NCBI GenBank assembly: GCA_937924775.1
Contig: CALDUT010000010.1
Coordinates: 496,001-560,000 of the forward strand
DNA length: 64,000 nucleotides
Reading direction: 5' to 3'
Origin: an uncultured Gemmata sp.
GTDB taxonomy: Bacteria; Planctomycetota; Planctomycetia; Gemmatales; Gemmataceae
Below the pieces are notes generated by a model. That model was given only the letters and a program-made list of their open reading frames with translations, made no database searches and was not told the origin of the DNA. Below, piece after piece: positions 8,050 to 16,809 of this stretch; within the stretch, counting starts at the first letter, position 1, and each line of letters starts with the position of its first letter. The translations under genes and the position numbers were made by a program.

Positions 8050-9624
8050 TCAAACGCCTGTGGCGAGAGTGGGGACAGTGGGTTGAGGGAGGTCTGTGTC
8101 GCGGCCCTCGGTAGCGGCGGGCCCTCGGCAACACTGCCAGGTGCTGGCAACAGACCCGCCACAGGTTCGACGCCTTCCACACTGATTCCACCAAGAAAAC
8201 TCCCTCCCATGGAACCGCTGAGCGCGGTCACAATTCCGGGGAGCCACTGCCCCCAATGGCGGGAATTGGTCGGGGATTGTGACTGATGCAGCCCACCTTT
8301 CCTGCACATCTTGGGGATGGACACCCACCATGGAGAATTTTTGTGCGGAACGGTCGATTCCCGCGGCCGACACCACACACCGGGGCGGTAGCTCAGGACG
8401 TAGGGAGCTGATACCGCCCTGGCCTTTCACCGCCATCACGATGGCGATAATCGCCCCAATGATCAGAGCAATGATCGCAATGAGGCGGAGAATCTTCAAC
8501 CAACTCCACGGCCGTTCACCGGCGACTTTCCCGGTCCGCCCGTTGATGAGGATTTGGAACAGTTTCTCGTGATAGCGGTAGTGAGCCAGCCAGACCGGTA
8601 ACAGGCAGTGTTTGAAGGTGACACCCAAATAACGGGTATTCATGGTGAGAATGCGTTGGTGATCCCCGCCAATGTCGCGGCGGATAAGATTTTCGATCAC
8701 CGGTTGCATCTTCTGTTTGGCAATGCCCAGACCTTCTTGAAGGTCGATGGCGTAGCGTTCCGTTTTCAGCCCTGCCAGAAACGAATCCTGAAACGGCTCC
8801 AATTCCTTCGTGTTCCACGGTTCCAAGCGATCGATGAGATGAGGGGGCACGCTGCGGGAACCACACACAAGGACGTCGTCGAAGAAATGATCCACTTCTC
8901 CAGCCACAGGGTACCAGCGGATTTTGGTAACGGTCCGGGTCCGGGTCACCATGTTGCCGTTGGCATCGCGTTCGGTGTAGGTTTCGGTGGTCTGGTAGTT
9001 ATCGCCACGCATCCCGGTATAGCGGGTGTAGGTCATGGCGTCGTAAGTCCAATAAGGGAGGTAGACGCCCGTCAGTTGGCCGAGATTGGCGACCCGTGTC
9101 AGCTCGCTGGGAGCGAACCATAACCCGTGCAGCCAGCGGGTGAACGCTTCGCGGGCCTGGCGAAGATCGATGCGGAAGGGGATCAATGATTCGGGCGGAA
9201 TCATGTTTTTCACGGCTTCCGGTTGATTTTCCAGATGAGTGCCACAAAAGGGGCATTCATCCGTCACCACTTTATCTTCCAGCAGCACTATCGCGCCGCA
9301 GCCACCACAGCGGGTTTGGGTGGAACGCCCTTCGATAGGCGTAAAGCTTTGTTGCGCCAGCCGTTGGGCGTATTCGTAGAAGTCACGTTCCTGCACTTCC
9401 CCGCGGCCATCTTCCACGGCGGAGCTATGCCCGCAGTAGGGGCATGTCAATGCCCGCAGGCGTGGGTCGAACTCCACCTTCGCCCCGCAACTCAGACACG
9501 GAAAGAGTTTGCCTGTGGGGGGGGCTTTGGAAAGTGTGGGGGCCTTCGTCACCGCCGGTGCGTCCGGGGTTGGCAATGGGGGAGGGGTGGAATCCGCTGA
9601 CGGCAGGGGCGGTGGTGTACTCAT
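8050..9624 (-). CDS. Zinc-ribbon membrane protein, possibly frameshifted at C-terminus
   Basis: A 524-residue frame with a proline-rich N-terminus, a first zinc ribbon (FPCLSCGAKVEF... LTCPYCGHSS), a second ribbon (TRCGGCGAIV... DECPFCGTHL), a soluble domain (about 145-370) with 'LPYWTYDAMTYTRYTG', and a transmembrane helix (LKILRLIAIIALIIGAIIAIVMAV, about 375-400). Proteins of this layout often neighbour SPFH proteins, as here (the SPFH gene lies upstream on the same strand). The last ~120 residues (rich in Cys, Trp and Arg) look unlike a natural tail, whereas another minus frame over 8037-8378 reads 'SGSMGGSFLGGISVEGVEP', so a frameshift near 8250-8400 is possible. The function is unknown; membrane quality control is suggested only by the neighbours. 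Confidence 0.78.
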   Translation of the reverse strand: MSTPPPLPSADSTPPPLPTPDAPAVTKAPTLSKAPPTGKLFPCLSCGAKVEFDPRLRALTCPYCGHSSAVEDGRGEVQERDFYEYAQRLAQQSFTPIEGRSTQTRCGGCGAIVLLEDKVVTDECPFCGTHLENQPEAVKNMIPPESLIPFRIDLRQAREAFTRWLHGLWFAPSELTRVANLGQLTGVYLPYWTYDAMTYTRYTGMRGDNYQTTETYTERDANGNMVTRTRTVTKIRWYPVAGEVDHFFDDVLVCGSRSVPPHLIDRLEPWNTKELEPFQDSFLAGLKTERYAIDLQEGLGIAKQKMQPVIENLIRRDIGGDHQRILTMNTRYLGVTFKHCLLPVWLAHYRYHEKLFQILINGRTGKVAGERPWSWLKILRLIAIIALIIGAIIAIVMAVKGQGGISSLRPELPPRCVVSAAGIDRSAQKFSMVGVHPQDVQERWAASVTIPDQFPPLGAVAPRNCDRAQRFHGREFSWWNQCGRRRTCGGSVASTWQCCRGPAATEGRDTDLPQPTVPTLATGV

Positions 9625-9780
9625 GGCAGCAGTCTCACAAGTCGTCCAGGGTGAACAATCACGATGAGGAGCCGTCCGCTTCCCGGATAGCAGCGTGTTT
9701 TTTAATGATGCTTTATCCTGACGTTCGAGTCGGGCCGAACGGGAAATCGTCGTCCTGCCCGCGTATCACTTGGCATCGGT

Positions 9781-10923
9781 TCAACTGGGTAAAGGCGGTG
9801 GAACATTAGCAAACAGCGATTGTAATTCAGGAACCGTTTCAGCCGCAGCCCAACTGGCCATCCCCGTTTTCCATACGAGTGTGGTGCGGCTGATTTTGCC
9901 GGAAGCGACATACTGGGCGAGTGTAGCCAGATCGAAGGGACCGGCAGCGGTCCCATCAATCGCGGCATGGAAAGCGACCGCAGTAGGTAATGGTGGAGGA
10001 CCACTGGCAGCAGTCGCTGGTGACGCGGTGTTGCTGGGAGTCACTGTACCGGGGCTGGCGGCCGCGCTAGCGAACGCGCTACCCATCTGTTGGCCCACCG
10101 CGATCCCAGCCCCCAACCCTGCCCCCATACCGGCCAAGCCGCTGGGATTGGCCGCGGCGGTGGGGATGGCTTCCGCCGTTTGGAACTTCGTATATTGATC
10201 GAGATTGCCCAAGACCGACATCTGCGAACGTTTGTCGAGAGCGGCTTCCACCTCCGGCGGCAGCGAAATGTTCTCCACGAAGAATTGCGTCAGTGAAACG
10301 CCCATCTTCGCTAATTCTGGAGCAATCTTTTCCAGGGCGATCTTACTGACCTTTTCATAATTTCCGGCCAAATCCAGCATCGGGATCCGCGACGAGCCGA
10401 GAGCATCGACAAACCGCGAAACGATCACGTTGCGAAACTGAGCCGAGATTTCGTAAAGTTCAAAGGAGGGATCAGTGGCTACCAATTCCTTCAAAAACGT
10501 CCCCGGGTCGGTAACTTTGAACGCGTAGTTGCCAAACGCTCGCAGCCGCACTGGACCAAATTCCGGGTCCCGGTACATGATGGGGTTTTGGGTACCCCAT
10601 TTCTGATTGGTCCACTGCCGCGTGGAGATGAAATACACTTCGCATTTAAACGGCGATTCGAAACCGTACTTCCAGCCCAGAATGGTCGAGAGGATGGGGA
10701 GATTTTTTGTATCGAGGGTATAAATTCCTGGGTATTTCACGTCGGCGAGTTGCCCCTCTTTGACAAATCCGGCCGCTTGACCTTCGCGAACGACGAGTTT
10801 CGCCCCGTTTTTGATCTCATTTTTGTGCCGGGTGAAACGGTGGGCCAGAATTTCGTTCTGACTGGGTTCTGTCCATTCGATGATGTCGATGAACTGTCCT
10901 TTAGCCCAATCCATAATTCCCAT
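9781..10923 (-). CDS. SPFH domain protein with C-terminal GYF_2 (DUF4339) domain
   Basis: A 380-residue protein beginning MGIMDWAKGQFIDIIEW, typical of bacterial SPFH proteins of the YdjI/virion-core-like group. The SPFH domain covers about residues 25-240 (FISTRQWTNQKWGTQNPIMY, RAFGNYAFKVTDP, SLTQFFVENISLP). A glycine/alanine-rich linker follows, then a GYF_2 domain (AAIDGTAAGPFDLATLAQYV... LVWKTGMASWA). Such proteins are thought to form membrane-associated scaffolds. The zinc-ribbon membrane protein lies 156 bp downstream, and the two membrane proteases converge on it from the other strand. Confidence 0.9.
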   Translation of the reverse strand: MGIMDWAKGQFIDIIEWTEPSQNEILAHRFTRHKNEIKNGAKLVVREGQAAGFVKEGQLADVKYPGIYTLDTKNLPILSTILGWKYGFESPFKCEVYFISTRQWTNQKWGTQNPIMYRDPEFGPVRLRAFGNYAFKVTDPGTFLKELVATDPSFELYEISAQFRNVIVSRFVDALGSSRIPMLDLAGNYEKVSKIALEKIAPELAKMGVSLTQFFVENISLPPEVEAALDKRSQMSVLGNLDQYTKFQTAEAIPTAAANPSGLAGMGAGLGAGIAVGQQMGSAFASAAASPGTVTPSNTASPATAASGPPPLPTAVAFHAAIDGTAAGPFDLATLAQYVASGKISRTTLVWKTGMASWAAAETVPELQSLFANVPPPLPS

Positions 10924-11168
10924 GACGATGCTCCCCGAAAGAAGTGATGCGCGTTGGGTCTTCGCTCAGTGTCCCCGAAAAGGGCGGTTGGGTAAAGTAT
11001 TAACTCACTTTCGCTGACAAATCGTTGCACAGTCGCGAGTCATTTCCCATTCAAACATTGTTTACCCCGGCAGGAACAATGCGGACCTTTCGGGGATAAG
11101 TCCACCCAGAAGCTTGTTCGACGCCAAGCCACTGAGATTTACGGCATTCTCCGTTTTTCATGCCGACT

Positions 11169-11405
11169 TCAGCGACCAATCGGGCTGGGGCGGTCGATAT
11201 AGCCTTTGGGGCCGATGCGGAAGTCGTCTTCCGAGATAGCCAACCGTTCGCGGCCTCGCTTTTGCTGTTCATAGATGGAGTAGGGAATGCCATCGGGCGA
11301 CGGGGCATCTGGGCGTTCCAAGCGTCGCGTTTCCAGGGGCCCGCTGAAGCGGTTGCACCCTACAAGCAAACTAACGGCCAAAAGGCCCATCATCCATCGG
11401 CCCAT
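11169..11405 (-). CDS. Small lipoprotein, unknown function
   Basis: A 78-residue protein starting MGRWMMGLLAVSLLVGCNRF, a clear lipobox (LLVGC) with cleavage before Cys17, and a polar, arginine-rich mature part of about 60 residues ('GIPYSIYEQQKRGRERL'). A GAAAGGAGCC ribosome site sits at good spacing before the ATG. No homolog is recognised. It lies on the same strand as, and upstream of, the SPFH gene. Confidence 0.65.
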   Translation of the reverse strand: MGRWMMGLLAVSLLVGCNRFSGPLETRRLERPDAPSPDGIPYSIYEQQKRGRERLAISEDDFRIGPKGYIDRPSPIGR

Positions 11406-11849
11406 GGTTGGCTCCTTTCTGTCCCAATCCCCGGCCCTCCTCCGCCATTATCGCTTCAGCGCGATCGAAGCGTGCAGTAACTTCCCGCTACACCCTATAG
11501 GTTCGACACCGGAATCCCTTACAAACGGGAATCTTTTCCTCATTACCCTCCTTTCCCGAGAAGCCTTATCATCGACCTAACAACTGAGTTTGCCGCGAGC
11601 GTGGGGCTTTCGCAAGGTCCGTTGCATCTTCGGTAGAAAACTAATTAACATCTTGGCAGGAAAGAATTTAGAGAGAATTTGGGCAAATTAACACCACCTC
11701 GGAGCCAGCGGCGAAGGGCTGCCCACAAGCTGTCTTGAGTCGTGCTTGACCGATTCATACGATAAGAGTGACCTTCCGCCTTGAACTCTTCTGCCAACCG
11801 GTTGGGCACCTTCGCCTCGGGTTGGGCTTCCCAGCGCGGGGTTGCCGTC
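11406..11849. other. Divergent intergenic region between lipoprotein and tatC
   Basis: About 440 bp separate the minus-strand lipoprotein from the plus-strand tatC. Track ORFs here lack ribosome sites and family motifs. The stretch must carry the two divergent promoters; no strong -35/-10 pair stands out by eye. Confidence 0.4.
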
Positions 11850-13040
11850 ATGGCTACCAAAGCCCTGAAAAAATTCGTCAAAAAGTACGACGAATATCCG
11901 GACGACATCTTCGCCAGCTCGCGGATGCCCTTGGGCGATCATATCGAAGAACTCCGCACCCGGATGATCTATGCCCTCAAGTGGCTTTTGCTGTTTCTCG
12001 TCCTCGGCTTCATTCTTGACGCGATTGGCGAAATGGTGGGCAACAAGAACATTGGGATTGGCAAGCCGATGCTTGCGGTAATTACCGAACCGGTCGAATC
12101 CCAGGTCCGGGACTTCTACTACCGTCGCCATCGGCGGATTGAAGACGAGAAGTTGAGAGAACTCACACACACCGATGCTGAGGAAATCCGGCGAATTCGC
12201 CAAAAATTGGAACTTCATGACAACAACCTGACGGAACTGACGGCCGACGAGCGGGCCAAACTCATGGGAGCCCCCCAAACGCTGCCGATGTTGGTGAAAA
12301 CCGCCCCGCTCGCGAAGGCCTTGGGCATTCCTCCAGACCAAGTGACGGCTGCCGAAGTCCAACTGGAAGTCGATGTCATCCCGGCCCAGATCAGCTCGTT
12401 TAGCGAACAAGGGGCTGCATTGCTTGAAGCGCGGCAATATCTGACAACGCTAAGTGTGCAAGAAGGCTTCGTGGTGTACTTCAAAGTGTCGATTCTCTGT
12501 GGGACTGTGCTGGCCAGCCCATTCATTTTCTACCAATTTTGGGCCTTCGTCGCCGCGGGTTTATATCCGCATGAAAAACGCTATGTTTATATGTTTTTCG
12601 GCCCCAGCTTGTTTTTGTTTGTAGCCGGGGTGCTACTGTGTCAGTTCATCGTGCTGCCCGGGGCCGTGAAAGCCTTGCTTCGCTTCAACGAGCTTTTGGG
12701 TTTTGACCCTGATATTCGGCTCAACGAATGGCTTAGTCTCGCTATTATCCTACCGTTGGTGTTCGGCGTATCGTTTCAGACGCCGTTGGTGATGATTTTC
12801 CTGAATCGCATTGGGGTGTTTTCGGCGGAAGATTATCTGTCGAAATGGCGTTATGCCTGCTTTTTTCTCGCTCTGTTTGCCGCCATCATCACGCCCACAC
12901 CGGATGTCGTCACCATGATGTATTTATTTACACCAATGTTTGGACTTTACATGTTGGGCATAGCGATTTGTCACTTCTTCCCGGGCTTTGATCCCGACGA
13001 GGACGAAGAATATCAAGAAGCGGAAGAGATGGCTGTTTGA
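11850..13040 (+). CDS. tatC: Twin-arginine translocase subunit TatC, with large loop insertion
   Basis: I use the ATG at 11850 (MATKALKKFVKKYDEYP), which gives 396 residues; the track starts 23 codons earlier. TatC signatures are present: MPLGDHIEELRTRM before helix 1, SPFIFYQFWAFVAAGLYPHEKR with the conserved Phe and Glu, and 'ITPTPDVVTMM' in the late helices. It is the receptor for RR signal peptides in the inner membrane. The loop between helix 1 (about 39-60) and helix 2 (from about 207) is about 145 residues, roughly 100 longer than in ordinary ~250-residue TatC, and is charged with helical patches. Window proteins with RR leaders (the DUF1501 and FAD-oxidoreductase genes) are possible clients. 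No tatA is adjacent. Confidence 0.93.
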   Translation: MATKALKKFVKKYDEYPDDIFASSRMPLGDHIEELRTRMIYALKWLLLFLVLGFILDAIGEMVGNKNIGIGKPMLAVITEPVESQVRDFYYRRHRRIEDEKLRELTHTDAEEIRRIRQKLELHDNNLTELTADERAKLMGAPQTLPMLVKTAPLAKALGIPPDQVTAAEVQLEVDVIPAQISSFSEQGAALLEARQYLTTLSVQEGFVVYFKVSILCGTVLASPFIFYQFWAFVAAGLYPHEKRYVYMFFGPSLFLFVAGVLLCQFIVLPGAVKALLRFNELLGFDPDIRLNEWLSLAIILPLVFGVSFQTPLVMIFLNRIGVFSAEDYLSKWRYACFFLALFAAIITPTPDVVTMMYLFTPMFGLYMLGIAICHFFPGFDPDEDEEYQEAEEMAV

Positions 13041-13127
13041 GCGTTATCACCCAGCCCGACCTGTGAGTTCTCAACGAGACTCTGACAATCCGTTTCCGAC
13101 CGCCGTCAACCGTGGCGTGAGTTGCGA

Positions 13128-14678
13128 ATGAAAGTTGATCCTCTCGCTCCGCGTGTGTATCTGGTGGGTGCTGGTCCTGGTAACCCGGGGCTGCTGACGT
13201 TGCGCGGAGCCGAAGTGCTGGCGCAGGCCGATGTGGTCGTGTACGACCAATTGGTCCCCGCGCGCTTGCTCGATTATGCGCCGGCCACCGCCGAACGCAT
13301 TTGCGTCCGTGATCTGCCCGGCCTACACCCGGACAAATACCCACACATTCATCAAAAACTCATCAGCGCCGCCCAAGCCGGGCAAACCGTTGTCCGGCTG
13401 AAAGGGGGCGATCCCCTGATTTTTGGTCGCGGCGGGGAGGAGATTGAAGCGTTGCGGGCTGCGGGAGTCCCTTATGAGATCGTACCGGGGGTGACCGCAG
13501 CTCTCGCTGCCGGGGCCTACCTGGAACTGCCCCTGACCCATCGGCTCTACGCCAGCGCCATCGCCTTGGTCACCGGTCACGAACTTCCCAATAAACCCGG
13601 CAATAAGCTCGATTGGAAAGCGATTGCCGCATTCCCCGGCACATTGGCCATCTATATGGGCATTGCCCGTTTGCCGATTATTATCGCCGAACTGCTCAAG
13701 CACGGGAAAGCCCCGGATACACCGGCTGGAATCATCGAACGGGCTTCCACCGGGGAACAGCGCTCAGTTTTTTCCACACTGGCCAATCTCGAAGAGGCGC
13801 GCCGTCACGCCGGTTTGGAAGCCCCAGGGCTGATCCTTATTGGCGAAGCCGTCGCTCATCGGGCCAGTCAACCGTGGTTTGAGCGCCGCCCGCTGTTTGG
13901 TCAACGGATCTTGGTCACACGCCCCCGCGAACAGGCCGATGGATTGGTACGCAAGCTCGAGCATTGGGGTGCGGTCGTGACACGTCTGCCGGTAGTGGAA
14001 ATTCGGGAACCAAGCGATTGGGCCCCCATCGACCATGCTCTGGAGGAAATCCGCGGCGGCCTGTGGGATTGGTTGGTCTTCACCAGTGCCAACGGGGTTC
14101 ATGCCCTGATTCGTCGATTGGATGGCGTGGGTCGGGACCTACGCGACTTGGGACCCATTCGCTTCGCGGCCATCGGCCCCAAAACCGCCCAAGCCCTGCG
14201 GGAATACCGATTGCGAGCTGATGTTGTGCCGAGCGAGAACTTTTCATCGGAGGGGTTAGCCGAGGCGTTGAAATCGCATGTGGCTGGCCAACGGGTGTTG
14301 TTGGCCCGGGCCAACCGTGGCCGGGATGTACTGCGCGAACAACTCGCTGCAGTGGCCCAGGTGCAGCAAATCGCGGTCTACGAGCAGGTGGACATAGTCG
14401 AGCCTGATCCGCGGATCATGGATGCCTTACGCCGGGGGGAAATTCGTTTCATTCTGCTTTCGAGTTCCAACATCGCCCGTCGGCTGATTCGAGCATTTGA
14501 CGAAACCATTTGCGGTCGCGTGGAACGGGGCGAGCTCCAGTTGGTCGCCATCAGCCCGGTCACCGGGGCGGCGATCCGCGACTCTGGCCTACCCGTCGCG
14601 GCCGAAGCCCGGTCGTACACTGAAGATGGTTTGATCGAGGCCGTCGTGGAGTTGCTCCATCGCGAACACCCCAGGTAA
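13128..14678 (+). CDS. cobA-hemD: Fused uroporphyrinogen-III C-methyltransferase / uroporphyrinogen-III synthase
   Basis: A 516-residue two-domain enzyme. Residues about 5-250 are a SUMT (CobA) domain: VYLVGAGPGNPGLLTLRGAE, 'VRLKGGDPLIFGRGGEE', 'VPGVTAALAAGAYLELPLTHR', and it would methylate uroporphyrinogen III at C2 and C7 to precorrin-2 on the way to siroheme or cobalamin. Residues about 262-510 are a HemD domain (RILVTRPREQADGLVRKLE, DWLVFTSANGV, FAAIGPKTAQAL), which closes and inverts hydroxymethylbilane to uroporphyrinogen III. The order matches known CobA-HemD fusions in other bacteria. The ATG at 13128 is preferred over the TTG two codons upstream. It stands 87 bp after tatC with no recognised heme-pathway neighbour. 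Confidence 0.93.
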   Translation: MKVDPLAPRVYLVGAGPGNPGLLTLRGAEVLAQADVVVYDQLVPARLLDYAPATAERICVRDLPGLHPDKYPHIHQKLISAAQAGQTVVRLKGGDPLIFGRGGEEIEALRAAGVPYEIVPGVTAALAAGAYLELPLTHRLYASAIALVTGHELPNKPGNKLDWKAIAAFPGTLAIYMGIARLPIIIAELLKHGKAPDTPAGIIERASTGEQRSVFSTLANLEEARRHAGLEAPGLILIGEAVAHRASQPWFERRPLFGQRILVTRPREQADGLVRKLEHWGAVVTRLPVVEIREPSDWAPIDHALEEIRGGLWDWLVFTSANGVHALIRRLDGVGRDLRDLGPIRFAAIGPKTAQALREYRLRADVVPSENFSSEGLAEALKSHVAGQRVLLARANRGRDVLREQLAAVAQVQQIAVYEQVDIVEPDPRIMDALRRGEIRFILLSSSNIARRLIRAFDETICGRVERGELQLVAISPVTGAAIRDSGLPVAAEARSYTEDGLIEAVVELLHREHPR

Positions 14679-14743
14679 CCTCCCGATGGTCAACTGGAGC
14701 GTTTCTCGCACCCGAAATCAGTAAGCCGAAGCCATACCTGCCA

Positions 14744-14956
14744 TCAAAATTCCCAATCTGGGAGGAACCCCACCGACGGAGGCCGCTCAGCGGCAGAACC
14801 CAACCACCGTGCCGACGTTCGATCCCTCCGGGACGGTCTTTCCATCGGAACGTGCCGCATTTGCCGGGTAGCTCCGGCTTCGCGAGCGGCTTCCTCCGTG
14901 GTTAAAAACGGATCGAGTAGCAACGTCAGGTAGGGATCTAGCCAGTTCTGATTCAT
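14744..14956 (-). CDS. Small hypothetical protein
   Basis: A 70-residue ORF, MNQNWLDPYLTLLLDPFLTTEEAA, with an AAGGATG-type ribosome site before the ATG. The C-terminal half is arginine-rich. No family is recognised. It lies in a gap of almost 900 bp between two well-supported genes and may be genuine or chance. Confidence 0.3.
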   Translation of the reverse strand: MNQNWLDPYLTLLLDPFLTTEEAAREAGATRQMRHVPMERPSRRDRTSARWLGSAAERPPSVGFLPDWEF

Positions 14957-15034
14957 CGATTCATCCTTGTAATTTCGATGGGAAATCTGGTCAGTTTTTT
15001 CTCGCGCCTGCCAGAGTTTACAGGAGTGTCTCGC

Positions 15035-15319
15035 TCAGAACGCCAAAGTGGGGTTTTTCTGCACGTTGATATCGCCGAACTCAACGTATCCCAATTCCAA
15101 CCACCAGCGGGGGTCGAGATCGCGGTTATGGTCTTCATCCACAAAAAAACACGGATTTTCCCCGGGACCAGCCGTGTGCGGTTCGGTTGTTTGGCAAGAG
15201 CTGAACATTATGGCCTCGCAAAAATTGTCATTGACTGCTCCCCGCGTTGGAGCTGGTTGAAACTTATGCATGCCAGATGCCAAAGGATGAGGATTCTCCG
15301 GTGACATGACCTGAGTCAT
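15035..15319 (-). CDS. Small hypothetical protein
   Basis: From the internal ATG at 15319 (MTQVMSPENPHPLASG) the frame gives about 94 residues; the track starts 15 codons earlier with a less natural leader. The C-terminal part 'PRWWLELGYVEFGDINVQK' and the composition look more like protein than the antisense frames do. The track lists a shorter alternative start in the same frame (MSPENP). No family is recognised, and confidence is limited to coding appearance. Confidence 0.35.
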   Translation of the reverse strand: MTQVMSPENPHPLASGMHKFQPAPTRGAVNDNFCEAIMFSSCQTTEPHTAGPGENPCFFVDEDHNRDLDPRWWLELGYVEFGDINVQKNPTLAF

Positions 15320-15568
15320 AGCCGCGGAATTGGCAAAATTGATTCTGTTGCTGAAAAAATTCACTCTCTTGCTGAAACCAGCTATTCTGCTGAGGACTGA
15401 AAAATTGCGCGATCAGCACAAATTACCGTTCGGGACTTCAACACGATTTTTGCTGTTTTTTCTGATTTGACCAGTTGGAATTCGTGTACCACATTCAAGC
15501 GATGCAGGTTTTCTTCACCTGCCTGAACAGTTCCCGACTCGCACTGGTCATCCTTTCGGGCTACAACC

Positions 15569-16384
15569 GTGAGTACCGCATCGGATCGAGCACCTTTCAG
15601 CACTTACTTGGGCGAAATCGATTGCACACCTCTGTTGAGCGCCAAGGAAGAACGCGAATTGGCCAAACGCGTGCTTTGTGGCGATGTAGAAGCGCGGGAT
15701 CAGATGGTCCGCGCCAATCTTCGGTTGGTTGTGAACATTGCTCGGGGTTATGTCGGCAAGGGTCTTCCGCTCGAAGATCTCGTTGCGGAGGGGAATATGG
15801 GGCTTTTGCGGGCTGTGGAGGGTTTCGACCCGGCAATGAACACCCGCTTCAGCACATATGCCAGCTATTGGATCAAGCAAAGCATCAAGCGGGCGATCAT
15901 CAACACCTCCCGGACCATCCGCATTCCCGCGTACATGGCCGAGCTGCTCACCAAGTGGCGGCGGGCTACAAACAAGTTGACCGACGAACTTGGTCGTCCG
16001 CCGACACAGGACGAAATCGCGAAATTCCTCGGTTTATCGAAGAAAAAGTTGGCGATCATCAGGAAGGCCATCCGTGTGGCCAACGCCGGCACGCAAGCGG
16101 AATGTGTGGAAGAGGGGTGGACCATTGAGGAAATGCTGACCGACTCGCGGGGCCGCTCCGCCGACGAGATTTTGGGCGAAACCGATGATCTCAAACAAGT
16201 GATGGTCCTGCTCGACCAAATGGACCCGCGTGAAGCGACCGTATTGCGGATGCGCTTTGGGTTGGACGATGAAGAACCCAAAACCCTCAAGGAAATCGGG
16301 GAGCAACTCGGCCTCACACGCGAGCGTGTCCGACAAATCGAATACGAAGCCCTCGCGAAACTGTGTGAAGGTCTCTCGGCGTAA
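15569..16384 (+). CDS. RNA polymerase sigma-70 family factor (SigA/RpoD-like, group 2 size)
   Basis: A 271-residue sigma factor with GTG start. Region 1.2 is at the N-terminus (FSTYLGEIDCTPLLSAKEE), region 2 follows (RANLRLVVNIARGYVGKGLPLEDL, 'FSTYASYWIKQSIKRAI'), region 3 (IPAYMAELLTKWRRA) and region 4 (GLTRERVRQIEYEALAKL). It lacks the long region 1.1 and spacer of primary RpoD, so it is more likely an alternative group 2/3 factor. It stands alone, with a strong hairpin about 190 bp downstream. Confidence 0.93.
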   Translation: MSTASDRAPFSTYLGEIDCTPLLSAKEERELAKRVLCGDVEARDQMVRANLRLVVNIARGYVGKGLPLEDLVAEGNMGLLRAVEGFDPAMNTRFSTYASYWIKQSIKRAIINTSRTIRIPAYMAELLTKWRRATNKLTDELGRPPTQDEIAKFLGLSKKKLAIIRKAIRVANAGTQAECVEEGWTIEEMLTDSRGRSADEILGETDDLKQVMVLLDQMDPREATVLRMRFGLDDEEPKTLKEIGEQLGLTRERVRQIEYEALAKLCEGLSA

Positions 16385-16570
16385 TTTCCCAACGAGAACC
16401 CTGGGATGTTCCCCACAGTCACGAGGAACCAGCCATCTTTGGAGCTAGAGTCCACCGGGCAGATTCGCGGCCAGATAGTCTTGTCGAGAACCATCGCTCC
16501 GGATGAGCCGAGGTCTGTCCTCCACGCTGCGGCAATCGGTCCCGGAGGGCCCCCAGTGGCCCACATAATA

Positions 16571-16605
16571 CTGATGAGCTGTCAGATTTTCTGACAACTC
16601 ATCAG
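16571..16605. terminator. Strong hairpin after sigma factor gene
   Basis: CTGATGAG-C-TGTCAGA-TTT-TCTGACA-A-CTCATCAG forms a 15-bp stem with one C/A mismatch and a 3-nt loop. It lies between the sigma factor and znuA, both on the plus strand. No T-run follows, so it may be a terminator, a transcript stabiliser or a protein site. Confidence 0.5.
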
Positions 16606-16771
16606 TGGTTCACCATACCAGTCATCTCGCCATTGAAGCGTTCGTATGGAATTTTCTGATCCGGTCTGTCGACTGCAATTGGCAGTTTCATCGATGAAAT
16701 GCAGGGGTTTTCCGGAAGTGTAAAGCCATTCCCTTGTCTGGGTATGTTATTTGGGATAGGATGGACTTGGT

Positions 16772-16784
16772 ATAACGCTGTTAT
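16772..16784. promoter_or_regulatory. Possible metal-regulator operator upstream of znuA
   Basis: ATAAC-GCT-GTTAT is a perfect inverted repeat 25 bp upstream of the znuA ATG. Zur and Fur boxes are AT-rich inverted repeats with related GTTAT/ATAAC half sites in many bacteria. The assignment is inference from position and symmetry only. Confidence 0.3.
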
Positions 16785-16809
16785 CCCGAATAGGAGTTGG
16801 AGAGTCGTC

